From contig JADJOD010000003.1 of NCBI GenBank assembly GCA_016713985.1, positions 186,001-250,000 on the forward strand: DNA of 64,000 bases. The letters run 5' to 3'. The notes below the pieces were generated by a model, which saw only the letters and a list, made by a program, of their open reading frames with translations, made no database searches and was not told the DNA's origin. This DNA is from Lewinellaceae bacterium. Lineage in GTDB: Bacteria; Bacteroidota; Bacteroidia; Chitinophagales; Saprospiraceae. Numbering within the stretch: position 1 is the stretch's first letter; each line of letters opens with the position of its first letter. Below are positions 18,297 through 29,011 of this stretch, one piece after another. The position numbers and the translations under genes were made by a program.

Positions 18297-20030
18297 TCAC
18301 CGGCCTTCAATCGGAATAATCTGGTCGAACATGAGTCCGCTCCAGCCTTCGCCGCGCCCGGCCATTTTGCGGCGCCCGAGCCAGAGGTAAGTGCGGCCGT
18401 TCATCCAGCGGGTGCGCTGGAAGCGGCGTTCCACGATGGCGCCGGCCCGGGGCACTTCTTCTTCTTCGATAAACAGCGTCTTTTGCCCGTCGTTGCGGGC
18501 AAGCAGTTTGCTTTTGGGATCGGGCGCTCCCGGCAGGCGCGCGCGTTGCAGGCGGACCTCGATATGGGTATCATCCTTGTGGACGGGGATAAAGGGTATC
18601 CAGTTGTCCGGCACCGTGGAGCCCAGCACGTAGCGGATTTTTGATTCCTCGTCGGCCGGGGTGAAGTTTTGCGGGAGCCGGAACAAGGTGCGGCGAAGAT
18701 CACGCCCGCCGCCGGCTTCGGACGGTACGGTTTGTTCGATGGCCCATACCATATTGGCCATTTCGTCGCGCATGAAGTTGATTTTTTCCAGCGGATCACT
18801 TTCCAGCAATTTGCCGACTGCGGGGGGCAGGAAATAACGATTGCGGTTTTTGACTTCCTTCCCGCGCTCCGTCTGGTGGAACACGGCGAATTCCTGCCAA
18901 TCCAGTTCGGGATCTTTAATGGCCGCTTCCACGAGGATGTTCATGCCGAACACGTCTTTTACCATAATACCTTTTACCTCACATACGGTGTTGATATTCA
19001 GTTCGTAAGGCAGGATAAACCAGTCATTGGAATAAGTAAGTGCATATTCGGCGAGCAGGACGCTCAGCAAGCCCGTCGGCGATGTGTCGATCTTGCCGAA
19101 ATCCGTGCGGTTTTCTTCCATCTGCCAGAACCGCGGATGTGGCATTCCCGGAAATGCAAGCGGAGTGGGTATAAAGGTCTGTACCTTTTCTTCCGCCGCT
19201 TCATCGGGTGCTGCTTCGCCGGGCCATTCGTCGAAAGCATACCAGTCGAGGTGGCCGGAAGCGTATTGATCGGCGTTCAGCAAAGTTTTTTTGCCGTTTT
19301 CGGCGGGCAGTTCCAAAGAGAAATTGTATTCTAAGTGGTTGGGCACCCAGGCGGATTCGTCCGGGGCGGGTTGCTGGTAAAGATCGGCGTACCAGCGCAT
19401 GAGCTCCGTTTGCAGGCCTTCCATTTTTGATTTATGCAGCGCGGCATTAAATTCCGGCTCGGCGCTCAGGCGGGTGATAAATAGCCCGGCCTGCATATCG
19501 AGCAGCATTTTATATCCGTCGGGCAAACGCCCTTTTACGGAAATGGCCATAAAAACGGCCTCCCGGTCTTCGGGGTCCGGCGTCGTATCGATCGGGTAAA
19601 GCCGGAGCAACAGGGGGATATAATCGTCCATAACTTGTTGACGGACAATTTGCAACGCATACCTGCTGATTTCGGCGCGTTGAAAAAGGGTGGCATCCAC
19701 GGTTTCCCGTTCCACGAGCATTTCTAAGGGTTTGTCGATGTTGTAGGGGATACGTTGCCCTTTTGACAGGACGAGGGTTTGTGGCGCCCGGTGGTCGGCC
19801 AGAATTTTGGCCTGAAACGCCGTGCCGGCGTCTTCACCCTGAAACTCGCCGAGTTGCCACTGCCGGCAAAGCATCCACAACGGGTCGCGCAACTCCGCGC
19901 GGAGGCTGCGGTCGAATTCTTCTTCCCGCGGATTGCCCTCCAGGCGGTTGCGGTTGCCGACGGCGGGCTGGAGGTATTCGGGGATATTCGTTTTAAAACT
20001 GGCTAAGGCTACTTTTGAAATATCGGGCAT
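18297..20030 (-). CDS. Conserved uncharacterised protein, last gene of the giant-protein block
   Basis: 577 aa, no signal peptide and no membrane segment, so probably cytoplasmic. Recognisable blocks: LRDPLWMLCRQWQLGEFQGE (~47-66), PHPRFWQMEENRTDFGKIDT (~300-320), YSNDWFILPYELN (~340) and FMRDEMANMVWAIEQTVPSE (~430). From memory these blocks occur in long hypothetical proteins of Actinobacteria, Cyanobacteria and Myxobacteria that are encoded beside relatives of the next genes upstream; I cannot check this and know of no assigned function. It follows the 1620-aa gene by 55 bases and lies just before a strong hairpin, so it ends the operon. No catalytic motif is evident. Confidence 0.75.
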   Translation of the reverse strand: MPDISKVALASFKTNIPEYLQPAVGNRNRLEGNPREEEFDRSLRAELRDPLWMLCRQWQLGEFQGEDAGTAFQAKILADHRAPQTLVLSKGQRIPYNIDKPLEMLVERETVDATLFQRAEISRYALQIVRQQVMDDYIPLLLRLYPIDTTPDPEDREAVFMAISVKGRLPDGYKMLLDMQAGLFITRLSAEPEFNAALHKSKMEGLQTELMRWYADLYQQPAPDESAWVPNHLEYNFSLELPAENGKKTLLNADQYASGHLDWYAFDEWPGEAAPDEAAEEKVQTFIPTPLAFPGMPHPRFWQMEENRTDFGKIDTSPTGLLSVLLAEYALTYSNDWFILPYELNINTVCEVKGIMVKDVFGMNILVEAAIKDPELDWQEFAVFHQTERGKEVKNRNRYFLPPAVGKLLESDPLEKINFMRDEMANMVWAIEQTVPSEAGGGRDLRRTLFRLPQNFTPADEESKIRYVLGSTVPDNWIPFIPVHKDDTHIEVRLQRARLPGAPDPKSKLLARNDGQKTLFIEEEEVPRAGAIVERRFQRTRWMNGRTYLWLGRRKMAGRGEGWSGLMFDQIIPIEGR

Positions 20031-20085
20031 GGCTACCGGAATTATTGTTTTATCGGATAAAACGGACGGATTTCAGGGGGAGGGT

Positions 20086-23000
20086 TTATTTTTTTATAAA
20101 TGGCGTATACAAGGCGTAGGCGCCGGCTTTATTAGCGATAAACTCCTCATTGGCAACAAGATAATCGAGCGCGAGGTTGGTTTGCTGCACGTCGTAATCG
20201 GCCAGTGTCATGGGTAAAAGTGCGCTTAGAACGGGGTCTTCCAGCAAATGTGCGGGCTCCACGGCGCGTGTTTTTGCACGTTGCAGGGTGTCGTCGAGTA
20301 CGCCGAGTAATACATCCCAGTTCCAGTGGGCATTGCCGGTGGGCTCCACTGCCAGCAACAAGGCCTGGGGTGGGGCGGCATTTGGCTGGTTGTAGTGATA
20401 GGCGATACCCGTTACTTCCTTATTGGTCGGGATGGTTTCGGTCCATTCGTCCACCACCAGCGCCGATTGCAGGTCGTTGACCTGGTCGAACGCTTCGCCG
20501 GTTACAGCGAGCGCGATGGTGTCGTCGTAGATCTGGAAGGGTTTCCCGGTGGGTTCGTAAATTTCCGGGAATTCCACCGCGAGCCAGCTGTCTTTGGGCC
20601 GGAAAGGGGTTTGGGCCGGCTGCATCGAAATCAGTTTGCCACCCAGGGCTTCGGTAAACATCCGTACGTGCTCCAGTTTGGCAAGGTCGGGGCGGACGTG
20701 TGCGGCCGATTGTATCCAGGATTCCAGGTTCAGGTCGCCGTTTGCGCCGGTTTGTTGGGAAATATGCCGGAGCAGTTGGGTTTTATCCCCCAAAGTTTGC
20801 TGCATATCCGCCGGGTTGCTGTAGCGGAAGCGGGGTAAAACGAGGAAATCGTCGCCCAAAACGGCTTTTGCCGCTTCCGTCAGGCGGTTGACCCTTTGGT
20901 GGACGTCGGTTTCGGCCAGCGCCTCGCCGATCTTTTTTTCGGCCAGCGCCGCCTTGTTTTTCATCGTATTCCAGGCGGAGGCCGCTTTGGCCAGCAGGTC
21001 GGGTTGTGAAAGCAGGGTGGGGTCGTCGGGAAAAGCCAGCGGAATGCCGAACAGGGAAGCGTCGCGGAGGAAATTGCCGATTTTTTCAAACCCGTCATCG
21101 GACAAGGGCAACTCCAGGATTTCAGGGTTGTTGCCATCGGCTGCGTAACGGTTGAACAGGTCCTCAAAAGTGGCCGGCGCGTCGGGCGGGGCGCCATTGT
21201 TGGGGTCTTTGTTTTCGATGTAAAAAATTTTGTTTTTCAGGTCGTCCAATGCCTGCCTGGCCCGGTTTTCCAGGTCGGCGGCATCCCAGCCGTAGAGCAG
21301 CGAAGCACTTCCCGTTTGTGACCTCGAACGCCCGGCAAAATCGCGAGCACTGGCTGCGCGGGCCGTGGTCACGAGGGTGCGCAATGCGCGGGTCAGGGGT
21401 ATCATGTGGGCGAAGCTGCGGATGCTCAGGTCGTCCACCGGGTCGTCGAAATATATTTTGACCGGAGCGGTGGGAGCGATATTGGTTTTTTTGCGATAAA
21501 CCTGTGCAATCCGCCCCTCAAGTTCGCCGATGCCGGCTTGGGCATCGACGCCCATAATGTACACAAAATCAATGGGATGTAGTTGAAGGTCGTCTAAAGT
21601 GATGGTTTTGGGTATCCGTTCCTGCTGATTTTCGTCGAATTGAACCACGCGGCACACCACCTTGGCCGGATGGCCGATACAACGCCCGAGCCAGCGATTC
21701 AGGCCGGTTTCCATGACGGATCGCGGCGATTTTTTGGTCGTCCAGTTGTTGCCCGCCTGGTGGCTCATGTCGGTCCGGAAATGCACGGTGGCCCGGTTGG
21801 TGTAAGTGAGCAAGCTGCTTCTGGGTGTTTTGAGCACCTCCAGTGCGGGTGGCACTTCGGCGTTGCGCAGGGCGTTGAGCACACCTGCCGTGCGATCCAT
21901 ATTGCCCTGGGAGGCCTGGTAGGCGGTTTCGGCCACCAGCAGGTCGTTGGCGGCATCGAGGGTGTCGGACAAGCGGGTTATTGCTTTAAACACCAGATCG
22001 GCGTGGTCCGGGTTCGTCACGATATCCGTGATTTTGTTCGGGTCCGGGTTTTCCAGCAGGGTAAGACCATTGATCACCGGGTAGGCGGATACCGACTCCT
22101 GCACTTCGGCTGCGCCCTGCTGGGGCACCGTGTTGCGCCGTACGGGAAACTGCTCCCGGAGGCGGTAAATATACTGGTTCAGGTTGTCAGCCGGGTTGGC
22201 GGTGGTGATGTCGTGCAAAGCGCGTTCGAACTGGTACCCGAGCAAGGCATCGAGTGGCTGGCCGTTTTGAACTCCTTCAAAAATAAACTGGGCGCGGCGC
22301 ACCCGCTCCGAGGAAAGGTTGACGGCGAACGGTTTGGGCGCGTTCGCGGCCAATGGATAATTTAAACCGTGGTTGTGATGCCCTGCGAGCAGAAGTCCGG
22401 CGGCAGTGGCGTGGTTGAGCGAGGGGGTGTGTACGAAGCCCGCATTCAGTTGCAGTTTAAATACCGGCGCCTCGTTTTCCGGGCGCAATTTTTCAGGAAT
22501 AACGCCGGGGGGCAGCGCCGAGCGGTTTTCTTTTTGCAGATCGTTCACCCAGCCGTACGCCCCGATGTACAAACCCGTGGGTTTGGCGGCGCGTTTTTGA
22601 TCCAGCTTTTTGTAAAACAGTCCCGTTTGCCAGGCGTCGAGGCGGTAGGTGCACAGGTCGACATGGTCGCTGAGATGGCGTTCGAGCTGCGCGACAGGCA
22701 GCGCAGCGAGTTTGTTCATGGCGCTGCGCAGCCCGGCGATACCGGGCGCTGCGCCTGATCCGCCCAAAAAGTGGTCTGCCAGCGGCTCGTTGAGGTCCAG
22801 CCCCGGCTGATTGAGGTTTTTAGGCACCCCACGCATCAGCTCCCAGGTGGTGAGGTCCGGGTGATTGGGCAAAAAATTGAACAGACCTTTATTGAAGGCG
22901 CCGTGGTGAATATTGATGCCTTTTTTTCTGTAATATTGGAGCGTTGATCCGAACAATTCATTCAACAGGGCGTGGCGGAGCAGGATAAAAAGCAAATAAC

Positions 23001-24948
23001 CGGGTGCGGCCTTGTCGCCAAAGTTGAGGTGCTCCAGGTCGTCTAAGTTATTTACAGCCGCGAGCCACGTGACGTAATTGCCGGCGGGCAAAAAACGTGT
23101 TTCCGAACCCGGCTGGCCATCTACCAGGTTCCTGGTGGGAATGCCGGTAAAATTCGGGTGCATAAAAAGGGTGGAAACCTGCGGATTGGAAATTTCATTT
23201 CCGGGCGCAAATCCCAGGGTTTTCAGCCACGCGATAATCGCCTGCTGTTTTTGCAGCATGTTGGTTTTAAAATCGGCATTGCCGCCCTGCGCGGTGGCCA
23301 GCAAAAAATCAAAGGTGCTGCACAGTTGTTGCCGGAAAGTGACCGAGCCCGCCTGCAAACCCAAAATCCTGATCAGTACGTCGTTCGGGTTGCCGCCCAT
23401 ACCGACGTGAACCCCTTTGGCGGCAGCCAGTTCGTCCCATTTTTTTTGCAACTCCCTGAACACTTTGGCTAAGGGCGTGTAAAAGGCGGCATCGGGCGCC
23501 CGGTCATAGCCCCATTGCTGCTGGTCGCTCGTCAGCAACAAGCCGTAGGGCTGGTTGCCCACCCGCAAAGCGGGCAGGGGGCCTCGCGCGGTGACGTGCC
23601 GGGTAAAAAATGAACGCAGTTGCTCCAGGCCCGCCTCGGGGATGACGGGCGCCAGGGCCACGCCAAAAAAATACCCCAATGTGGCCGGATACAGGGCCGT
23701 GTTCATGTCGATGGCTTCCGCGTGCTCCCGTATTTCCGCACCGGATATTTCTTCCAGCGCCGTTGTTTTTATGCCGAGCAGGTCCGCCATGATTTTTCCG
23801 TCGCAATCCGGGTGGTCGGAAAACAGGGATGGCACAGCGCCGTCGAAATAACCTTTCGGGAGTGAATCTTCATTACGGGTATAACCGGAGCCGTCTTTTT
23901 CCGTGTTGTTGGTCGGGGTGCCTTGAGCGACGAGGCGGAAGCCGTTGCGCGAATAGTGGTGATTTTCAATCATTTGCTCCACCATTTCCTGGCTTTTTTC
24001 AGGATCGGCGGAGAAAAGAATACCTGTAGCGAAGAGGCGTTCGATTTTGCCATCGGGGTTAAAATACTCCGGCTTCAGATCGACCCGGAGCGCCATGCCG
24101 TTTTGTTCCGCTTTTTCAAAATCGGTCGCCCAGGCAAAATCTTCATGTGGAACGATATTGTCCCCGACCTTTTGAATGGCCTGCTCGGCGCGGAACGGAT
24201 CGGGGCCCAGGTACAGGGTGTCGGGCAGCGGCTCACCTTCGTGGGAAAACCACTCGCTGCCGTTATACAGTGAAACGACAAACTTGTCGGGCAATAATTG
24301 GGTGTGCGGAGGTTTGGTCCAGGGGTGGCTTTTGGTTTCGGTATGCGGAGGAAACTGGAGTGCCGAATCCGCTACGGCGAGATCGGGTTTCCAGTTTTTA
24401 GGTTTGGTTTGGCGCGCCACCCACAAGCTGCGTTGCGTGCCGTTGTATTCGCGCAGCAGTTGCCAGGCAGCCTGCTTACTGGCTTCCTTGTCGCCCGTCG
24501 TCATCCGGTTGGCGGCGGCTACTGCTTTCCAGTAATTTTCACCGGCGGTCACTTCCGCGTCGGTGAGCAGCGGCTCGTGTGTATGCACATGAATATCGTC
24601 GGGATAAATACGCACCCACAATTGTTGTTTGCCGTCCGGCAGGTCGACGAAGCGGGTTTCTATCCGTACGGGAAGGAACAACACCGGGTATTCCGCGCTG
24701 AGATTGCCCGACAGGGTTCGATACGCTTCCTGTTGGGGAAAAAGGCCTTTTATGGCGGCATTCAGCGTGTTCCGGGCCGTTTCAAATGCACCGAATGCGC
24801 CGCCCACGGCCTGCTGCAAGTCCGCAAAGTTGCTGGTTTTCAGCGTTTTTTGCGCGGAAAGGCGGGCGGTATATAATGCGTGTTCGGCCGTTTTGAAGGC
24901 TGCGCGCGCGTCTTTTACTTTTTTGAGTTGTTCGTTCAAACCTGGCAT
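20086..24948 (-). CDS. Giant conserved uncharacterised protein (about 1620 aa)
   Basis: Uninterrupted frame; I take the ATG at 24948 (MPGLNEQLKKVKDARAAF) because the longer frame begins with TTG. The N-terminus (~1-75) is a charged coiled-coil-like helix. Blocks that I associate with a cross-phylum hypothetical family: FLPVRIETRFVDL (~90), WVRIYPDDIHVHTHEPLLTD (~112), RGPLPALRVGNQPYGLLLTS (~460), RRAQFIFEGVQNGQPLDALL (~910) followed by GYQFERALHD. No signal peptide, transmembrane helix, nucleotide-binding loop or HExxH. The size, the low-complexity-free sequence and the many Trp/Pro-rich motifs suggest a structural or scaffold protein, which is inference. It lies between the DUF6603/1064-aa genes and the 577-aa gene on one strand. 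Confidence 0.75.
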   Translation of the reverse strand: MPGLNEQLKKVKDARAAFKTAEHALYTARLSAQKTLKTSNFADLQQAVGGAFGAFETARNTLNAAIKGLFPQQEAYRTLSGNLSAEYPVLFLPVRIETRFVDLPDGKQQLWVRIYPDDIHVHTHEPLLTDAEVTAGENYWKAVAAANRMTTGDKEASKQAAWQLLREYNGTQRSLWVARQTKPKNWKPDLAVADSALQFPPHTETKSHPWTKPPHTQLLPDKFVVSLYNGSEWFSHEGEPLPDTLYLGPDPFRAEQAIQKVGDNIVPHEDFAWATDFEKAEQNGMALRVDLKPEYFNPDGKIERLFATGILFSADPEKSQEMVEQMIENHHYSRNGFRLVAQGTPTNNTEKDGSGYTRNEDSLPKGYFDGAVPSLFSDHPDCDGKIMADLLGIKTTALEEISGAEIREHAEAIDMNTALYPATLGYFFGVALAPVIPEAGLEQLRSFFTRHVTARGPLPALRVGNQPYGLLLTSDQQQWGYDRAPDAAFYTPLAKVFRELQKKWDELAAAKGVHVGMGGNPNDVLIRILGLQAGSVTFRQQLCSTFDFLLATAQGGNADFKTNMLQKQQAIIAWLKTLGFAPGNEISNPQVSTLFMHPNFTGIPTRNLVDGQPGSETRFLPAGNYVTWLAAVNNLDDLEHLNFGDKAAPGYLLFILLRHALLNELFGSTLQYYRKKGINIHHGAFNKGLFNFLPNHPDLTTWELMRGVPKNLNQPGLDLNEPLADHFLGGSGAAPGIAGLRSAMNKLAALPVAQLERHLSDHVDLCTYRLDAWQTGLFYKKLDQKRAAKPTGLYIGAYGWVNDLQKENRSALPPGVIPEKLRPENEAPVFKLQLNAGFVHTPSLNHATAAGLLLAGHHNHGLNYPLAANAPKPFAVNLSSERVRRAQFIFEGVQNGQPLDALLGYQFERALHDITTANPADNLNQYIYRLREQFPVRRNTVPQQGAAEVQESVSAYPVINGLTLLENPDPNKITDIVTNPDHADLVFKAITRLSDTLDAANDLLVAETAYQASQGNMDRTAGVLNALRNAEVPPALEVLKTPRSSLLTYTNRATVHFRTDMSHQAGNNWTTKKSPRSVMETGLNRWLGRCIGHPAKVVCRVVQFDENQQERIPKTITLDDLQLHPIDFVYIMGVDAQAGIGELEGRIAQVYRKKTNIAPTAPVKIYFDDPVDDLSIRSFAHMIPLTRALRTLVTTARAASARDFAGRSRSQTGSASLLYGWDAADLENRARQALDDLKNKIFYIENKDPNNGAPPDAPATFEDLFNRYAADGNNPEILELPLSDDGFEKIGNFLRDASLFGIPLAFPDDPTLLSQPDLLAKAASAWNTMKNKAALAEKKIGEALAETDVHQRVNRLTEAAKAVLGDDFLVLPRFRYSNPADMQQTLGDKTQLLRHISQQTGANGDLNLESWIQSAAHVRPDLAKLEHVRMFTEALGGKLISMQPAQTPFRPKDSWLAVEFPEIYEPTGKPFQIYDDTIALAVTGEAFDQVNDLQSALVVDEWTETIPTNKEVTGIAYHYNQPNAAPPQALLLAVEPTGNAHWNWDVLLGVLDDTLQRAKTRAVEPAHLLEDPVLSALLPMTLADYDVQQTNLALDYLVANEEFIANKAGAYALYTPFIKK

Positions 24949-25028
24949 GGCAATGGGTTTTGCTGAAGTTTTCGGGTGCAACGAAGGGATGGATTCGGTT
25001 TACCGGGGGCTTTTCAAGTTTGAGTTTT

Positions 25029-25094
25029 GACAGGGTTTACAGGATTTGCAGGTTTAAGGCGCTCTTTTTACCTGTAAATCATGTAAATCCTGTC
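25029..25094. repeat. Inverted repeat between two block genes
   Basis: Two 25-base arms (25029-25053 and 25070-25094), based on GACAGGATTTACATGATT, match at about 22 of 25 positions as reverse complements. The RNA would fold into a long hairpin with a 16-base loop directly between the 1064-aa and 1620-aa genes. There is no terminal T tract, so it is more likely a mobile REP-like element or a processing site than a terminator. Confidence 0.6.
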
Positions 25095-25104
25095 AAAAAC
25101 CCAA

Positions 25105-28100
25105 CTACGTCTTCTTAGCGTCGTTAATAACTTCCTCATCAAGCATTTCCGTGGCATGGGTCGCAATCATGACGGGGCGTTGGAACAGGATGGCCGCCAT
25201 ATCGGCCGAACTGCGGTTCCAGGCGCCGGTTGCGTCGGCGACAGTACCGGCCGGCGGGGTAAATACCTTGCCCGAAGCGGTATTGCCGGGCGCCAGGTCT
25301 CCACGAATGAATTCCAGCGGCTGGCCACCGAAGTTTTCCCACGACAGGTCGTTCCAGGTGAATTCATCGGGTTTGTTGGGATTGTAGGTGAGGTCCATAC
25401 CAAAACGCGGCTCACCGGGCACTTCGGCGATGATAAAAAACCAGCCGTTGTGGTCGCCCGGAAAATCATCGGTTTCCTCGATTCCTGCCGCCTGTTCGAT
25501 GGTCAGATTAAAACCCAGCAATTTGATGTCGGGGGCTATGTCGGCTTTATAAATCGGGAAAATGATCTCCTTTTCCACGGTTGTATTTTCGTGGATTTTG
25601 CGGATGCCACCTCCCATAAATGCTTTTTGCGCGTAAATAACCGTGTTCGGATATTTTTTCAGCAGTTCACCCCGGATCACAAATACCAGTTGCTCCGTGT
25701 CGCCTTCCGGATCCTGGGCGTTGTGTTTGCCGAGCAGCCGGTCCGGTTCCGTATCTTCGATACTCCAGGTATGAATGGGTTTGATGTCCTTTTTTGCTTC
25801 CGCATCCGTGGCGGTAGTGGCGGGTGTGACAAAACCGCTCATGTCCCAAAACTGCCGGAAATAACTGCCGCGCATGTCGGTCGGATATTCGCGCCAGAGC
25901 ATCTCGCGGCCCATTTCGTAGTTGAGCCCCACGAGGTAGGATTCGATGAATTTCTGGTTGGTGCGCAGCAGCGAAATGGTATCCGGCGGAATGAGATGCA
26001 GGTTGGGGATCAACAGTTCCTGATCGATTTTCACTAAGTATTCGTAGGAAGGATCGGGAAAGTCGGGGTAGGCCATCGCCGGCAGGAAGTCTTCTTCTTC
26101 GCCGGGTTTGTGCAGCGGCGCAACTCCTTTATACTGAATGGTTTTGCTCAAATAACGCAGGTATGCGGCGCCCGGCCGTACGGTTTCGAGGGTGCTGTTG
26201 CTTGCCTGCGGTACCGCCAGCGGTCCGCGGAAAACGACGGTTTCGGCAAAACCGATCCGGTCGTTTTGCTGGACGAAGGTCGTTTTAAAATCGGAGGGCG
26301 GCGGTGGCGCCGGAGCGCGCAGCACCACGACGTCCGGATCGAGGGGCCCCAAATCAAAACCAGGGTCAAAAATGCCGCCGCCGAGTACATTGCCGCCGAC
26401 GGGGATTTCTAAGCCGCCGGGTTCGAATATGCCCGGCCCGAAAAAGAAATTCCATTTGTCAATGACGGGCAGGCCGCCTGTAAAATTGGTTTGGTTGTAA
26501 ATGAAATCTGTATCTAAGTTGGACTGAAGGCTCCATACCTGGATATCCTTCAGCGATTCCGGCCCGTCGAGGGGTTTGCTGATGTCGAGCCCGGCGACGG
26601 CCTCAAACCGGGCTGCCGGCGCGGCGGTCAGGCGGGCGTCGCCCTCGGCATTCAGGCCGTCGAGCAGGTTTTTCAGGCGAAATCCCGGTTGAAAATCAGG
26701 GAAATCGGAGAATTCGGGGTCTGCAACACTGCTCGCCCGAAAATCAGTGCCCGTGACCTTCGGCCGGAGCCCGCGCAGCAAAGCCGTCTGGTTGCGGGTG
26801 ACGCGGCGAAACGGGTGCGAAAACACGGCGCCCGGCACCTGGCTCTCTTCTACGGCGTGTTTTACGGTGACACTTCCCGCCAACACACGAGCCGACAGCG
26901 GGCGCGCCACGGAAAGCAGTTTTTCTTCGGACAGGGTTTTGATATGTTTGTCGTAGACGCGTGTGGACACCTTGGCGACCAACTGGGCGGCTTGCATTTT
27001 GCGGTTTGCTTCCAGCACCTCTTTCAACTGTTTCCAGGCTAAGTCCATGAACTTTTCCTGGTTTTCCTGCACCATACGTACGCCGAACCCGGCGGGCACC
27101 CGCGTGCGTGGGTCGCGGTTCAGGTCGTTATACCAGATGTCGGAATCAAACTTGAAGGTGGGCAACACTTTTTTTGAGGGTCTGCCAGGTCTTTCCGCAT
27201 GGCGTGGTACATGCCGTAAAACGGGACGGTGACGTAGGGGTCTTCGTCGGGGTGTTCAAATTGTTTTTGGTTGAGGTTGACTAATTTTTCTAATTGGGGT
27301 AAAAAATCCTGCGGGTTGGCGGGGTCGGGGAAAACGGAAGATTTGGCGGAGGGCGCTTTCAGGGCGCCTTCCAATAATAAAGGTGTCGCCAGATTCAGGC
27401 CACTCACCGGTCCGGGTTGATCGGCCTGGTTAAATCCCGGCGCAGAACAATCCATCGGGCGCATGCCCACCCGTTTGTCCATGATGCGTGGTTCGAGCAG
27501 TTTGATCAGGTATTCGAAATCAAAATTTGCGCCCGTGCGAAAAAACCAGCGGAAATAAACCGGCAATTCGTTGTCGCTGCCCGCACCCCAGGCGGGTTGC
27601 TGGGCGGGTATCTCGTTGATCGTCAGCCCCAGACCGGAAAGTCTTCCTGTTTCGTAGGCCGGCACCAGGAAGGCGTGGTAAGGGGTGTTGGCTTCCAGGC
27701 GCCGGGGACAGATCAGGCGGCTGAACAAACCGTCGGGATCGGTCGGGGCGTCTTTTTGCAGATCATCGAGAAAGTCTTCAAATTCCGTTTGCCTTTCCCG
27801 CGCCAGGTTGATGTGGGTATGCGCCCACAGGTGCATTTCGCCGTGTGGAGGCAAGGCATTGGTATTGAGTACTTTAATGGAGGGCAGGGGTTTGCGGCGT
27901 TTGGTGTCTTCAAACTCGCCTTCACTCAGTACAACAAGTGCCAGCCAGGGCCGCAGGAGGAGATCCGAATCGCCCACCGCATGGGCAGGGGTATAACGCC
28001 AGGGAAAGTCTTCGTCGTAGAACTCAATGTAAGTCAGGTAATTAGGCTCAAAATTGGTGATCCCGTTCAGCGGTTCGGTGCGGATGATCATATCCGATTG

Positions 28101-28298
28101 TATCCCGGATATGTCGCCGGGGCCCAGCATCAGGAAATCTTTGCGCTCCTGCACGTCAGCGTTTACGTTCACCGTGACGGGCACGGTCGCGCGTTCTATT
28201 GCGACGCCATTGGCCTTGCCCAAGGTATCGGCTTCGTTGATATAGCCCGAAATGCCACGTCGCGACCAGGGCAGAAACTGATATTTTCCGAAACTCAT
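25105..28298 (-). CDS. Large conserved uncharacterised protein of about 1064 aa (one homopolymer frameshift)
   Basis: ATG at 28298: MSFGKYQFLPWSRRGISGYI. The frame breaks in a run of seven A near 27165: one frame gives ADPQKKCCPP, the other restores QKKVLPTFKFDSDIWYNDLN and runs to 25105. The protein is therefore one gene. N-half blocks: FEPNYLTYIEFYDEDFPWRY (~87), LLLRPWLALVVLSEGEFED (~110), NTPYHAFLVPAYETGRLSGL (~205), LPVYFRWFFRTGANFDFEYL (~240). The C-half has an interior Pro/Gly-rich segment and ends in a region with RFGMDLTYNPNKPDEFTWND. I remember the same block order from unassigned proteins of distant phyla. No signal peptide, no membrane span, no known catalytic motif. It follows the 216-aa gene by 62 bases. 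Confidence 0.72.
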
Positions 28299-28360
28299 TT
28301 GGGTTTATGTTTTGATTCTGGTGAACAAATGAAATCAATGAATTATCAGGTTCCTTCCTT

Positions 28361-29011
28361 TTAGTTTGCTTCGTATTCTTCCAGTATTTGCACCTGCCCG
28401 GCTTTGTCGGGGTTAGCCGTAAGCCACTGGCCCATCAATTGGTTGGCCCCGGCCAGGGTATCGGAGGTCAAATCCGGGCTGACGACTTTCATGTCTTTCG
28501 TCCAGGCTACCACATACCCGCCCTCCTGAACAGCCACTTTTTCCGGGCCATTGAGGGGTGAAACGTTTGTTTTAACCCACGATACGGCCGATTTTGGAAG
28601 CGGCGCCGTTGCGCGAAAGGTGGTTGAAAGTGCTGAAATCGAGTTTGTTGTCGATTTTTCCAATTGTTTGTCGTCACCGGTGTAGTCCAGTTCGTAGTTG
28701 AGTTCCACCGGTCCGAGTTTTGTTTTCGGCGCGGAAATTTGCCCCGCATCGGCGAGTTGCACCCCGCTGTCCATTAATTCAAAGGATTTTCTGGACAGTT
28801 TTTCACTTTCGGACAGTTCCGTGAAGTGGCCCGGTGCGAACATTTCGCGCTCGGTAAGCAGGCTGCCGGCGTCGGACTCACCCAGTTTTACCCCCGTGAT
28901 TTTGAAAAAATTGACCCCTTCCGGCTTGCGGTTGCCGAATTTTTGTATGGTGTAATTGAGCGGCAGGGTGCGCTGACTAAAGATCAACTGGCCGAAGGGA
29001 TGGATAATCAA
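28361..29011 (-). CDS. Conserved uncharacterised protein, 216 aa, coupled to the DUF6603 gene
   Basis: Starts with TTG; the TTGA overlap with the stop of the DUF6603 gene makes the pair translationally coupled. The N-terminus MIIHPFGQLIFSQRTLPLNY reads as a beta-rich start, and the central block APGHFTELSESEKLSRKSFE is one I remember from hypothetical proteins that accompany the other block genes in distant phyla. Cytoplasmic by sequence. The C-terminus ends in a small hydrophilic helix (TANPDKAGQVQILEEYEAN). Function unknown; being the smallest conserved member it may be an adaptor of the larger proteins, which is inference. Confidence 0.75.
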   Translation of the reverse strand: MIIHPFGQLIFSQRTLPLNYTIQKFGNRKPEGVNFFKITGVKLGESDAGSLLTEREMFAPGHFTELSESEKLSRKSFELMDSGVQLADAGQISAPKTKLGPVELNYELDYTGDDKQLEKSTTNSISALSTTFRATAPLPKSAVSWVKTNVSPLNGPEKVAVQEGGYVVAWTKDMKVVSPDLTSDTLAGANQLMGQWLTANPDKAGQVQILEEYEAN